DNA of 64,000 nt from Schumannella luteola (GTDB lineage Bacteria; Actinomycetota; Actinomycetes; Actinomycetales; Microbacteriaceae), in assembly GCF_013408685.1 (NCBI RefSeq), contig NZ_JACBZY010000001.1:1116001-1180000 (forward strand). Reading direction: 5' to 3'. A model generated the notes under the pieces. It saw only the letters and a list, made by a program, of their open reading frames with translations, was not told where the DNA came from and made no database searches. The position numbers and the translations under genes were made by a program. Shown piece after piece: positions 50,121-58,502 of the stretch (the stretch's first letter is position 1; each line of letters opens with the position of its first letter).

Positions 50121-51536
50121 TCAGATGGGCTGGGCGGCCGCGTCGCCGTCGGCGAGGCGGTTGTCGGTGACCGGGGATGCGGCAGGGGTGGTCGTCGGCG
50201 AGGCGGCGACGGCCTCGGCATCGGAGTCGGCCTGAGCGCGCTCCTCCGCGAGCTTCTGCTTCTCGTAGACCTTGAAGAAGGGGAGGTAGATCAGGGCGTC
50301 GACGACGATGAGACCGAGGACGAGCAGCATCGCCTTCCAGTCGAGTGTCGAGATGAGGGCTCCGACCGGCGCGATCATGTTCCATCCCGGATCGACGAAC
50401 GGGCGCCCGATCAGGTGGAGGTCCATGAAGACGAACGCCACGGCGCCGTTGAAGGCCATCGTGCCGATGAACGGGAAGAACAGCACGGGGTTGTACATCA
50501 GCGGCAGTCCGAAGATCAGGGGCTCGTTGATGTTGAAGAGAGCGGGCACCACCGACAGTCGACCGACGGTCTTGATGTGCTTCGACTTGCTGAACGCGGC
50601 GAGGAACGCGAGACCCATCGTCGCGCCCGATCCGCCGATCGCCATGAAGGTCCACCAGAACGGCTCGGAGACGATGAACGGCAGCGCGAGGGTCGTCGCG
50701 CCGGCCGCGTACGCCGCGGCGTTCGCGGTCATGTTGTTGATCAGGAACGGCGAGAGGGGGCCGGTGATGACCGTGTCATGGATGCCGAACCACCACAGCA
50801 GCATGACGACGACCGCCAGCAGGATCACGACCCAGATCGTGTTCACACCCGAGACCAACGGCGTGAGGATCAGCCGGATCAGGTCGGGGAACGGCGACCC
50901 GGTGAGAACGCGGGTCAGCGCGCTCACGATTCCCGCCGTGAGCAGCACGATGACGATCGGGACGAGAGACGCCAGCGACTCGGTCAATGCCGGCGGCACG
51001 CCGTTGCCGCTGAGCTCGATCCGCCCGACGCGCTTGGCATAGAGGAACCGGTACAGCTCGAATCCGCCGATGGTGACGATGATGCCGGTGAAGAGACCCG
51101 TGCCGCCGAGATAGGCGGTGGTGAGCTCGTTCTTCTCGTCGGTGCCCGCCATGATCAGGAAGGCGGCGAGCGCCGTCGCCACCGGGACGATCGACTGCAT
51201 CTTGTGGTGCCGGCCGAGGTAGAACGCCATGCCGGCGACCACGTACAGGGAGATCGCGCCGATCGTCACGAAGTAGATCGGGAGCACGGCCGGCCCCGCG
51301 AAGTCGGCGAGGCTGGTCCAGCCCTGGAAGAACGACCGCCCGAATCCGGGGTCGAGTCGCTGAGGGTCGACGGGCGGGCTGACGATGATGAGCGCGAAGC
51401 TGCCGAGGGTGAAGAACGGGATCAGGCTGAGGAACGTGCTCTGCATCACCTGGATGTACTTCTGACGGGCGAGTTTGTTGGCGACCGGCGCGATCCGCTT
51501 CTCGATCGTGCCGGTCATCCTCTCCATGGCGCTCAT
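50121..51536 (-). CDS. PTS lactose/cellobiose-type IIC permease
   Basis: A 471-residue membrane component with about ten helices that binds and transports a beta-disaccharide while it is phosphorylated. The opening ERMTGTIEKRIAPVANKLA and QKYIQVMQSTFLSLIPFF, the WWFGIHDTVITGPL segment and the catalytic-region PALFNINEPLIFGLPLMYNP match the Lac/Cel IIC family. A disordered Ala/Asp/Thr tail follows residue 430. ATG overlaps the GH1 stop as ATGA. IIA, IIB and HPr are in the same operon, so the phosphorylation relay is encoded locally except for enzyme I. Confidence 0.94.
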   Translation of the reverse strand: MSAMERMTGTIEKRIAPVANKLARQKYIQVMQSTFLSLIPFFTLGSFALIIVSPPVDPQRLDPGFGRSFFQGWTSLADFAGPAVLPIYFVTIGAISLYVVAGMAFYLGRHHKMQSIVPVATALAAFLIMAGTDEKNELTTAYLGGTGLFTGIIVTIGGFELYRFLYAKRVGRIELSGNGVPPALTESLASLVPIVIVLLTAGIVSALTRVLTGSPFPDLIRLILTPLVSGVNTIWVVILLAVVVMLLWWFGIHDTVITGPLSPFLINNMTANAAAYAAGATTLALPFIVSEPFWWTFMAIGGSGATMGLAFLAAFSKSKHIKTVGRLSVVPALFNINEPLIFGLPLMYNPVLFFPFIGTMAFNGAVAFVFMDLHLIGRPFVDPGWNMIAPVGALISTLDWKAMLLVLGLIVVDALIYLPFFKVYEKQKLAEERAQADSDAEAVAASPTTTPAASPVTDNRLADGDAAAQPI

Positions 51537-52954
51537 GACGTGATCTCCTTCTGTGCGGCGATGTGTGCCGCGTACCAGTGGTAACTGTCCTTCGGGGTGC
51601 GCGCGAGGGTGTCGAAGTCCACACGGACGAGCCCGTAGCGCTTCTCGTAGCCGTTGATCCAGCTGTAGAGATCGATGGTCGACCAGACGAGGTAGCCGCG
51701 CACATCGCACCCGTCGTCGATGGCGCGCTGCATCTGCTCGACGAAGCCGCGAAGATAGTCGATCCGGTAGTCGTCGTGGACCTCTCCGTCGACGACGACA
51801 TCCCGGTAGCCGACCCCGTTCTCGGTGATGATCACCGGGGTGCCCGGGTAGCGGTCGCGCAATTCGACGAGGATGTCGTACATGGCCTGCGGGTAGATCT
51901 CCATCCCCCAGGGGTTCTTCTCCGTCGTCGGATCGACGTCGTGCTCGAACCATCCCTTGACGATGATCTGATTCGTGCTCGTGGCGTCTCCGGTGTTGTT
52001 GGCTCGGAGGTTGGTCTCGCCGGTGGTGTAGGGCTTGACGAGGATCCGGTCGTAGACATTGAGCCCGAGGTAGTCGATCGTCCCGTCGAGGAAGACGGCC
52101 GCGTCGTCTCGGTGGATGAACGACATGTCGGTGCCGTCGCTCTCGATCTTGTCGAGGAACTCGACAGGGAAGGTCCCGTCGATGGCGACGTCGTTCACGC
52201 ACCGGTTGAAGAAGAGGTCGGCGAGTCGGGCCGCGTCACGGTGCGCTTCGTCGTCGACGAGGCTCTCGATCGGGTAGCTGTCGCTCACCAGACCGATCTG
52301 GCCGGCGTGACCGCCCGAGCGGAAGCGCACGACGGCACGCGCCGAAGCGAGCAGGATGTTGTAGATCGCGTGCCAGCGTCGACGCAGGTCGCGCACGTTC
52401 GGGGGGTAGTTGCCGATGCCGTACTCGCAGAGCGTCTCGTAGTTGGGCTCGTTCACCGTCATCCAGTGCGTGACGCTGTCGCCGAACGCGTCGAAGCACA
52501 CCTCGGCGTAGCGCTCGAAGGCGTCCACCGTCTCCCGGTTCTCCCATCCGCCGTTCTCGAACAGGGGCTGTGGCAGGTCGTAGTGGTACAGGGTGACCAA
52601 GGGCTCCACCCCGTAGCGGTGGCAGGTCTCGATCACCTTGCGGTAGTGGTCGAGGCCGCGCTGCTCGACGGCTCCGGTCCCGTCCGGGATGATGCGGCTC
52701 CACGAGATCGAGAACCGGTAGGCGTTCTGGTTCCCCTCGGCCATCATCCGGATGTCGTCTTCGTAGCGGTGGTAGTGATCGCTCGCGACGTCGCCGTCGA
52801 CCGGATTGACGTCGTTGTCGTCGCTGTGACAGAACACGTCCCAGTTCGAGAGACCCTTTCCGTCTTCGTCCCATCCGCCTTCGCACTGGTAGGCAGCCGT
52901 CGCGCTGCCCCAGAGGAACTTCTCGTGAGTGCGGTTCTGGTCCGGCGCGGTCAT
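51533..52954 (-). CDS. GH1 6-phospho-beta-glycosidase, probably 6-phospho-beta-galactosidase-like
   Basis: A 473-residue cytoplasmic GH1 enzyme that hydrolyses the phosphorylated disaccharide delivered by the PTS. The acid/base is Glu169 in TVNEPN and the nucleophile Glu378 in IITENG. FLWGSATAAYQCEGGWDEDGKG is the family N-terminus (given in two parts: FLWGSATAAYQ and CEGGWDEDGKG). The phosphate-binding set is in SWINGYEKRYG: Ser431, Lys438 and Tyr440, with Trp432 at the place where 6-phospho-beta-galactosidases carry Trp. The spacing is identical to Lactococcus LacG. This argues for 6-phospho-galactosides, although 6-phospho-beta-glucosidase remains possible. ATG overlaps the HPr stop. Confidence 0.9.
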   Translation of the reverse strand: MTAPDQNRTHEKFLWGSATAAYQCEGGWDEDGKGLSNWDVFCHSDDNDVNPVDGDVASDHYHRYEDDIRMMAEGNQNAYRFSISWSRIIPDGTGAVEQRGLDHYRKVIETCHRYGVEPLVTLYHYDLPQPLFENGGWENRETVDAFERYAEVCFDAFGDSVTHWMTVNEPNYETLCEYGIGNYPPNVRDLRRRWHAIYNILLASARAVVRFRSGGHAGQIGLVSDSYPIESLVDDEAHRDAARLADLFFNRCVNDVAIDGTFPVEFLDKIESDGTDMSFIHRDDAAVFLDGTIDYLGLNVYDRILVKPYTTGETNLRANNTGDATSTNQIIVKGWFEHDVDPTTEKNPWGMEIYPQAMYDILVELRDRYPGTPVIITENGVGYRDVVVDGEVHDDYRIDYLRGFVEQMQRAIDDGCDVRGYLVWSTIDLYSWINGYEKRYGLVRVDFDTLARTPKDSYHWYAAHIAAQKEITS

Positions 52955-53229
52955 GACAGCGACTCCCCGAGTCCGGACTCGACCGCGGTGATCAGCGTGT
53001 CGAGATCGATATCGGCCGTGGGCCCGTCGCAGGTCACCTCGATCTCGTCTCCGCGACCGATCCCGAGCGACATGACGCCGAGCACGCTCGCTCCGTTCAC
53101 CGAGCGGCCTCGAGCGGCGATCTGCACGCTCGACTCGAGAGAGCCGGCGAGTCTGCTCAACTCGGTGGCGGGCCGCGCGTGAAGTCCTGAGGGGTTGACG
53201 ACCACCACGGTCTGGCTCGCGCGCGTCAC
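52951..53229 (-). CDS. HPr-like phosphocarrier protein in the PTS operon
   Basis: A 92-residue HPr protein with active-site His17 in NPSGLHARPATEL and a regulatory-type Ser48 in VNGASVLGVMSLG. The fold and length match HPr. GTG start overlaps the IIA stop (GTGA), and the stop overlaps the GH1 start (ATGA), so it is expressed together with the specific PTS. In most genomes the general HPr is encoded apart from substrate-specific cassettes; a dedicated copy here may supply this PTS or cross-feed others. Confidence 0.93.
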   Translation of the reverse strand: MTRASQTVVVVNPSGLHARPATELSRLAGSLESSVQIAARGRSVNGASVLGVMSLGIGRGDEIEVTCDGPTADIDLDTLITAVESGLGESLS

Positions 53230-53558
53230 GACTGCTCTCCCGCGCGGGCGCCGAGCCGAGCGTGAAGAGCGACGATCTCGACAGCCAGATCCTTCGTGAT
53301 CATGGCCGAGGTGAGGTGATCCTGCGCGTGCACCAGGATGATGTTGACGGGGATCGGCGACCCGCCGGCTTCCTGCTGGATCAGGGTCGTCTGCATGCGG
53401 TGAGCCGCGAGCAGCTGCTGATCTGCCTGAGCGAGAAGCTGCTGCGCGCCTGCTTCGTCGCCGTCGCGGGCTGCGCGGAGCGCGAGCATCGCATCCGATC
53501 GCGCTCCGCCCGCGGCGCTGATCAGCTCGAACGCCGCGGCGTAGTCCTCGTCATTCAC
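53226..53558 (-). CDS. PTS lactose/cellobiose-type IIA component
   Basis: A 110-residue all-helical IIA protein. The phosphorylated His is His77 in IILVHAQDHLTSAM; His81 and Asp80 are also typical. The N-terminal helix AFELISAAGGARSDAMLAL and AAHRMQTTLIQQEAGG are family features. GTG at 53558 has GGAGAGG upstream. It is the first gene of the operon IIA-HPr-GH1-IIC-IIB and is divergent from the PRD regulator. Confidence 0.93.
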   Translation of the reverse strand: MNDEDYAAAFELISAAGGARSDAMLALRAARDGDEAGAQQLLAQADQQLLAAHRMQTTLIQQEAGGSPIPVNIILVHAQDHLTSAMITKDLAVEIVALHARLGARAGEQS

Positions 53559-53673
53559 GGTGGTTCCTCTCCTCGCGGCCGATGACGCCGCACGCTCAGG
53601 GTGCGGGCCGCCGGGGTACTCTCGCCAACAAACTTTCTTCCGCCGTCGCGGAAGCACCGGTGGACGGAGGCGC

Positions 53674-55563
53674 ATGGATTCCCACGAACGACGTCAGAAG
53701 CTGCTCGGGATCCTGCGCGATCAGGGCCCGTTGCTCGCCGGCTCGCGCATCGCCGAACTCCTGGGGGTGACTTCGCGCACCGTGCGCTCCGACGTGCGGG
53801 CGATCAATGCGTCGGCCGCGTCACCGGTGATCGCAGCCGAGCACCGCGGCTACTCGATCGTCGACGGCGCGGCTCCGCCGGCCCCCGTCGTTCGGCGGGA
53901 GTCCGTGTCCGGTCATCGGATCTTCACGATCGCTCAGCGTCTCATGCGCGCTCGCGACGGGATCGACGCGTTCGACCTCGCGGCATCGCTGTCGATCTCC
54001 GATTCCGCTCTCGAGGCCGATCTGACGAAGGTCCGCACCGTGATCCGCGAGTTCGATCTCGCGCTGACGCGCTCCGGGAACACGATCCGCCTGACCGGGA
54101 GGGAATCCGATCGTCGTCGTCTCGTCCGCCAGCTTCTGCTCGGCTCGGCGCGCGGCGCGACGGGCGCTGGTCTGGAGGCGGCGCTGCACGAGCTGAATCG
54201 CTACCCCGTCGCGGAGCTGTCCCGGATCCTCGAGGCGGCGCTCGCCGAGTCGACGCTCGACCTGCACGACTACGAGCTCATCGACCTGACCCTCCATCTG
54301 GCGATCGCGCTCGAGCGGATCGACGACGGTCATTCCCGCGCCGCCGAGGACGGCGACCCGGCTCTCGATCCGCGGGCGCTGGCCGCGGCGGCGCACGTCG
54401 GCACGCAGCTGGAAGCAGATCTCGGCGCCCGGCTGCCCGACGGGGAGGTCCGGGGGTTGGCCGAGCTCATCGGGACCCGGATCGGCAGCGCAGCAGCGAT
54501 CGGGGCGGATGACGAGAACGTGCGTCTCGTTCGCGATGTCGTCGACGAGCTCAGCGCTCAGTACGCCCTCGACATCACGGATGACGCCTTCGTCGTCAAC
54601 TTGGGGCTGCACGTGCGGAACATGCTGGATCGTGCTCGCGCCGGTCATTCGGTGCGCAATCCGCTGCGCGCCGAGTTCAAGCAGTCGCACCCCCTCATCC
54701 ACGACCTCGCGGTCTTCGTCGCGAGCCGTATCGAGGGCCGCACCGGCGTCAGCATCGGCGAGGACGAGATCGTCTATCTGGCGCTCCACCTCGGCACCTA
54801 CCTGCAGCGATCGCTCGAAGCTCACGACGTCGTCGACGTCGTCTGCGTGGTTCCGCGTCACTACGACTCCCGCACCGCCTTCATCGAGCGCCTGTCCGTG
54901 CACCTGGGTGACACGGTCAGGTTGCGTCTGCTCGCCTCCCTGCTTCCCGATTGGGCTGGGATCAACGCCGACCTGATCGTCTCCGTGATCGAGCTGCCGG
55001 TGGGGCTGCAGCGCGACGCGGTGGCGGTGACTCCGATTCCCTCGCGCGCCGAACTCGACCGGATCGGCGACGCCGTGCGCCGCGTTCGTCACCGCAAGAG
55101 CGCTGCTCGGATCCGCTGGACCCTCACCGAACTGCTCGACCCGAGGCTGTTCCGGCGGGTCGCGCGCACGACGCGCGATGAAGCTCTGCGGTCGATGTGC
55201 GAGGACCTGACGGCTGCCGGCGTGGCGAGTGACGGATTCCATGAGGACGTGCTCGCTCGGGAGCGTCTGTCATCGACCGCGTTCGGCGGCCAGATCGCCG
55301 TCCCTCATTCCTTCCGTATGGACTGCAGTCGCACGGCGATCTCGGTCGTGATGAGCGAAGAACCGATCGACTGGGGTGGGTCGTCGGTCCGCATGGTGGT
55401 GCTGTTCGCGCTCAGTCCGACAGGGCGCCACGCGTACAGGGACGTTCTCGGTGCGGTGATCGCGATGCTCTCCGATGAGGCGCGAGTCGCCCGCATCGTG
55501 CGTGACAGCGCCGACTACGAGGATTTCGTCCGGGCGATCGTCGCCGAGACCTCACGGAACTGA
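53674..55563 (+). CDS. PRD-containing transcriptional regulator with EIIB- and EIIA-like domains
   Basis: A 629-residue LicR/MtlR-type activator. An HTH_11-type domain (about 1-60, with AELLGVTSRTVRSDVRAI) is followed by a second HTH (about 85-160). PRD1 (about 185-300) keeps His in IDLTLHLAIALER, but the second conserved position reads EVRGLAELIG. PRD2 (about 305-415) keeps both sites: VVNLGLHVRN and HPLIHDLAV plus IVYLALHLGTYLQ. An EIIB-like domain has VVCVVPRHYDSR, Cys without the normal Gly-rich P-loop. A C-terminal EIIA(Fru/Mtl)-like domain (about 480-629) has His in QIAVPHSFRMD. GGAGG lies 3-4 bp before the ATG. It is divergent from the PTS operon (115 bp), so it probably activates it under HPr/EII control. 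Confidence 0.9.
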   Translation: MDSHERRQKLLGILRDQGPLLAGSRIAELLGVTSRTVRSDVRAINASAASPVIAAEHRGYSIVDGAAPPAPVVRRESVSGHRIFTIAQRLMRARDGIDAFDLAASLSISDSALEADLTKVRTVIREFDLALTRSGNTIRLTGRESDRRRLVRQLLLGSARGATGAGLEAALHELNRYPVAELSRILEAALAESTLDLHDYELIDLTLHLAIALERIDDGHSRAAEDGDPALDPRALAAAAHVGTQLEADLGARLPDGEVRGLAELIGTRIGSAAAIGADDENVRLVRDVVDELSAQYALDITDDAFVVNLGLHVRNMLDRARAGHSVRNPLRAEFKQSHPLIHDLAVFVASRIEGRTGVSIGEDEIVYLALHLGTYLQRSLEAHDVVDVVCVVPRHYDSRTAFIERLSVHLGDTVRLRLLASLLPDWAGINADLIVSVIELPVGLQRDAVAVTPIPSRAELDRIGDAVRRVRHRKSAARIRWTLTELLDPRLFRRVARTTRDEALRSMCEDLTAAGVASDGFHEDVLARERLSSTAFGGQIAVPHSFRMDCSRTAISVVMSEEPIDWGGSSVRMVVLFALSPTGRHAYRDVLGAVIAMLSDEARVARIVRDSADYEDFVRAIVAETSRN

Positions 55564-55888
55564 TTCGGCCATTCCGCGGCCGTCGTCGTGACCGGGCCGA
55601 TGTTTCCCGCATGTTGCTGGAGTGTAAATCTGTGGGTTCTAGTGGAAAATTCCACATGTGAAAACCCCAGTTCAGGCTGGTAGTGCGTCCATTTCTTCTC
55701 GAAGCCGAGCATATTTGTAGTGGACAGCACATCGAACCTGGTGGAACTATCCACTCCAACGCCGACGACCGGCGGCCCCAGGAAGAGCGGGGAGCCGGTC
55801 ATGCGGCCGGCTCTCCGCCTGCGCCTCGGGCCATGAGCAGCACCACAGTTCCTGTTCGCTATCGCCACCCCTGACGAAAGAGACGAAT
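55564..55888 (+). promoter_or_regulatory. 325-bp regulatory region upstream of the rbs-like operon: GTGGA-N4-TCCAC operators and promoter
   Basis: Two 14-bp palindromes occur: GTGGAAAATTCCAC (55642-55655) and GTGGAACTATCCAC (55741-55754). A half-site GTGGA lies at 55720-55724. TGGACA (55721-55726) and AACTAT (55745-55750) with an 18-bp spacer could be the promoter; the -10 overlaps the second operator, so binding would repress. The first operator is flanked by TGGGTT/AACCC-like outer arms. The stretch is A/T-rich relative to its surroundings and holds no supported gene. The DeoR-family protein encoded downstream is the best candidate ligand. Confidence 0.7.
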
Positions 55889-56881
55889 ATGACCCACCTC
55901 CGAAAGCTCAGCGCCGTGCTGGCATTCGCAGCTGCGGTGAGCCTGGCCGGCTGCGGCGCGATCCAGTCCGACGGCTCCGACAGCGGCGCCGCAGCCGATT
56001 GCCAGCGCCCCACGGGCAAGGAGATCTACTTCGACTACCCGCTGACCAGCCTCTCGGTCTACGGAGACCTGCAGCGCTTCGCCGAAGCCGCAGCGGAGAA
56101 GCGCGGCTACACGGTGAAGTACACCGCCGACGACAACGACCTGCAGAAGCAGAACACCAACGTGCAGGCGCTCGTCACCCAGCAGGTGCCGGCCATCGTG
56201 TCGTACCCGCTCGAGCCCACCTCGATGGAGGCGCTCGCGAAGGAGGCGCGCAGCAACTGCAGCGTGTTCGTCTCCTATGCCGCGCCCATCAAGAACCAGG
56301 ACGCCGCGATCCTGTTCAGCGGCCACGACAGCGGGGTCGAGCTCGGCAAAGCGGCGCTCGCCTGGGCCGAGAAGCAGAGCGCGCCCATCAAGGTGCTGAT
56401 CCTGCAGGACCGCGACCTCGCCGTCGGCGCGGCGCGCGACGACGGGCTCAACGAGGTGTTCCCGGGCGCAGCATCGAACATCGAGGTCGTCGCCACGCAG
56501 AAGGCGTCCGACCGCACCGAAGGCGAGCAGGTCACCCGCGAAGTGCTGCAGGCGCACCCCGATCTCAACATGGTGCTGTCCTACAACGACGACTCGGGAC
56601 TCGGAGCCCAGCAGGCGTTCGTCAACGCGGGCAAGGACCCGAAGGACCCCGGCATCTTCGTCGGAGGACAGGACGGATCCAAGGAGGGCCTGACCGCGGT
56701 ATCCCAGGGCGGCATCTACCGCGTGTCGGTCGCCGTGCGCATCAAGGACATCGGCGAAGCCGTCGCGAATGTGCCGATCGACATCCTGCAGGGCAAGAAG
56801 AACAACGGTGTCGACGTGCCGCCGGTCGCGCTCGATGTCGACAGCCCCAAGCTCTCCGAGTACCTGAGCGACTACTCCTGA
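55889..56881 (+). CDS. Sugar ABC transporter substrate-binding lipoprotein (RbsB-like)
   Basis: A 330-residue lipoprotein of the periplasmic-binding-protein type 1 (ribose/galactose) class. The lipobox is SLAGCG (Cys22). The mature protein has YPLTSLSVYGDLQRFAEAAA, QQVPAIVSYPLEPTSMEAL, LFSGHDSGVELGKAAL and the hinge/ligand-region VLSYNDDSGLGAQQAFVNAG. It binds a pentose, hexose or polyol outside the cell. GAAAGAG lies before the ATG. It heads an operon with RbsA- and RbsC-type genes, a DeoR regulator and an FGGY kinase. A strong hairpin right after its stop suggests that it is made in excess of the downstream components. Confidence 0.93.
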   Translation: MTHLRKLSAVLAFAAAVSLAGCGAIQSDGSDSGAAADCQRPTGKEIYFDYPLTSLSVYGDLQRFAEAAAEKRGYTVKYTADDNDLQKQNTNVQALVTQQVPAIVSYPLEPTSMEALAKEARSNCSVFVSYAAPIKNQDAAILFSGHDSGVELGKAALAWAEKQSAPIKVLILQDRDLAVGAARDDGLNEVFPGAASNIEVVATQKASDRTEGEQVTREVLQAHPDLNMVLSYNDDSGLGAQQAFVNAGKDPKDPGIFVGGQDGSKEGLTAVSQGGIYRVSVAVRIKDIGEAVANVPIDILQGKKNNGVDVPPVALDVDSPKLSEYLSDYS

Positions 56882-56884
56882 GCC

Positions 56885-56917
56885 GACGGGGCGGGCGCGC
56901 CTGGCGCCCGCCCCGTC
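56885..56917 (+). terminator. Perfect 14-bp intercistronic hairpin after the binding-protein gene
   Basis: GACGGGGCGGGCGC (56885-56898) and GCGCCCGCCCCGTC (56904-56917) form a perfect stem with loop GCCTG, 3 bp after the stop. In the 84-bp gap before the ATPase gene it may act as a partial terminator or 3'-end stabiliser. Confidence 0.7.
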
Positions 56918-56965
56918 ACCCCCGAGACCTCCATCGACCCGAACGAGACGACAAGGATCACCGAC

Positions 56966-58456
56966 ATGACGCTCGCGATCTCCGCCGCATCCAAGAGCTA
57001 CGGCTCGTTCCGGGTCCTGCACGACATCGACTTCGAAGTCGGCCCCGGCGAGGTGCATGCCCTCCTCGGGCCGAACGGCGCGGGGAAGTCGACCCTCATC
57101 AAGTGCCTCGGCGGCGTGCAGGGATTCGACGGCGGCACGATCGACCTCGATGGCGAGCCGCTGAATGCGACGACGCCGGCGGCCGCGTTCGAGGCCGGAG
57201 TGGCGACGATCCACCAGCACCTCAGCCTCATCGACTCGCTCTCGGTGAGCGACAACATCTTCCTCGGCCGTGAGATCCCCGCCGGCCCATTGGTCGCGAA
57301 GGCGCGGCAGCGGCGCGAGACCCAGCAGCTGCTCGACCAGTTCGGCATCCCCGTGAGCCCGACTGCCGTGGTCGGCCAGCTGCCGGTCGGCATCAAGCAG
57401 CTCATCGAGATCGCGAAGGCCTGGCACCGCACCGACATCCGGGTGCTGATCCTCGATGAGCCCACGTCCGCCCTGGCCGAGGATGAGACCCTGCGCCTCT
57501 TCAGCGAGATCGAGCGGCTGAAGGCCGCCGGCGCCCGAATCATCTACACGACCCACCGCCTCGGCGAGATCTACCGCATCGCGGACCGGGTGACCGTCAT
57601 CCGCGACGGCGGCGTCGCACTCACCGGACCGACGAGCGAGATCCGGCCGCAGCAGATCGTCGCCGCGATCGCTGGGACCACCACCGTCGACGCCGCCTAC
57701 GGCGCCGATGTCGGCACGCGACGCCGTGACGAGAGCGCGCTGACGGTCACCGGGCTGAGCGGACCGCGCTTCGGCCCGATCGACCTCGACGTCCGCGCCG
57801 GCGAGATCGTCGGCCTGTACGGCGTGCTCGGCTCAGGACGCTCGTCTCTGCTCGAGACCATCGCCGGTCGCTACAGCGCCGACGCCGGCGACGTCACGAT
57901 CGGCGGCCGGCTGCGGCGCAACCGCCGACCGTCGGCCGCGATTCGCGACGGCCTCGCCTTCGTGCCCTCGGATCGGGCGACCCAGGCGCTGTGGGCCACC
58001 CGCGACGCGAGCGAGAACATGCTCATGCCGAGCTTCGGCGCTCTCGCATCCGGAACCCTGCGCGTCGCGCGCCGCGAGCGCGCCGCCTTCGCCGCGACGG
58101 CAGAACGCCTCGAGCTGCAGCCGCCCGATCCGCGCCGCAACGGCGGCGACTTCTCGGGCGGCAACCAGCAGAAGATCGTGCTGGGGCGCTGGCTGCAGAA
58201 CGACGACCTGCGGGTCCTCGTTCTGGATGAGCCCACCCAGGGAGTCGACGTCGGCGCCCGGCAGAAGATCTACGAGACCTGCTACCAGCTCGCCGAGCGA
58301 GGTGTCGCGGTGCTGTTCGCCTCCTCCGACGCCGACGAGATCGTGAAGCTCGCCGACCGGGTCGTCGTCGTCGATCAGGGCCGGGCGATCGTCGAGCTGA
58401 GCGGCGCTGACATCACCGAACGCGCCCTGCTGTCCGCTGCCCACGAGCTCGTCTGA
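56966..58456 (+). CDS. Sugar ABC transporter ATP-binding protein (RbsA/MglA-like, two ATPase domains)
   Basis: A 496-residue tandem ATPase of the CUT2 class. Domain 1 has Walker A LLGPNGAGKST (33-43), the weak signature GQLPVGIKQLIEIAKAW and Walker B LILDEPTSAL (Asp164 region). Domain 2 has a degenerate Walker A GVLGSGRSSLLE, the good signature FSGGNQQKIVLGRW and Walker B LDEPTQGVDVGA. This asymmetry is normal for RbsA proteins. It energises import with the neighbouring permease and binding protein. The gene is preceded by a purine-rich GACAAGGAT-like RBS region. Confidence 0.95.
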   Translation: MTLAISAASKSYGSFRVLHDIDFEVGPGEVHALLGPNGAGKSTLIKCLGGVQGFDGGTIDLDGEPLNATTPAAAFEAGVATIHQHLSLIDSLSVSDNIFLGREIPAGPLVAKARQRRETQQLLDQFGIPVSPTAVVGQLPVGIKQLIEIAKAWHRTDIRVLILDEPTSALAEDETLRLFSEIERLKAAGARIIYTTHRLGEIYRIADRVTVIRDGGVALTGPTSEIRPQQIVAAIAGTTTVDAAYGADVGTRRRDESALTVTGLSGPRFGPIDLDVRAGEIVGLYGVLGSGRSSLLETIAGRYSADAGDVTIGGRLRRNRRPSAAIRDGLAFVPSDRATQALWATRDASENMLMPSFGALASGTLRVARRERAAFAATAERLELQPPDPRRNGGDFSGGNQQKIVLGRWLQNDDLRVLVLDEPTQGVDVGARQKIYETCYQLAERGVAVLFASSDADEIVKLADRVVVVDQGRAIVELSGADITERALLSAAHELV

Positions 58457-58502
58457 CCGACGACCGCATCCGCTGACCCGACGACTCGACTCGAGGAGAC
58501 CC

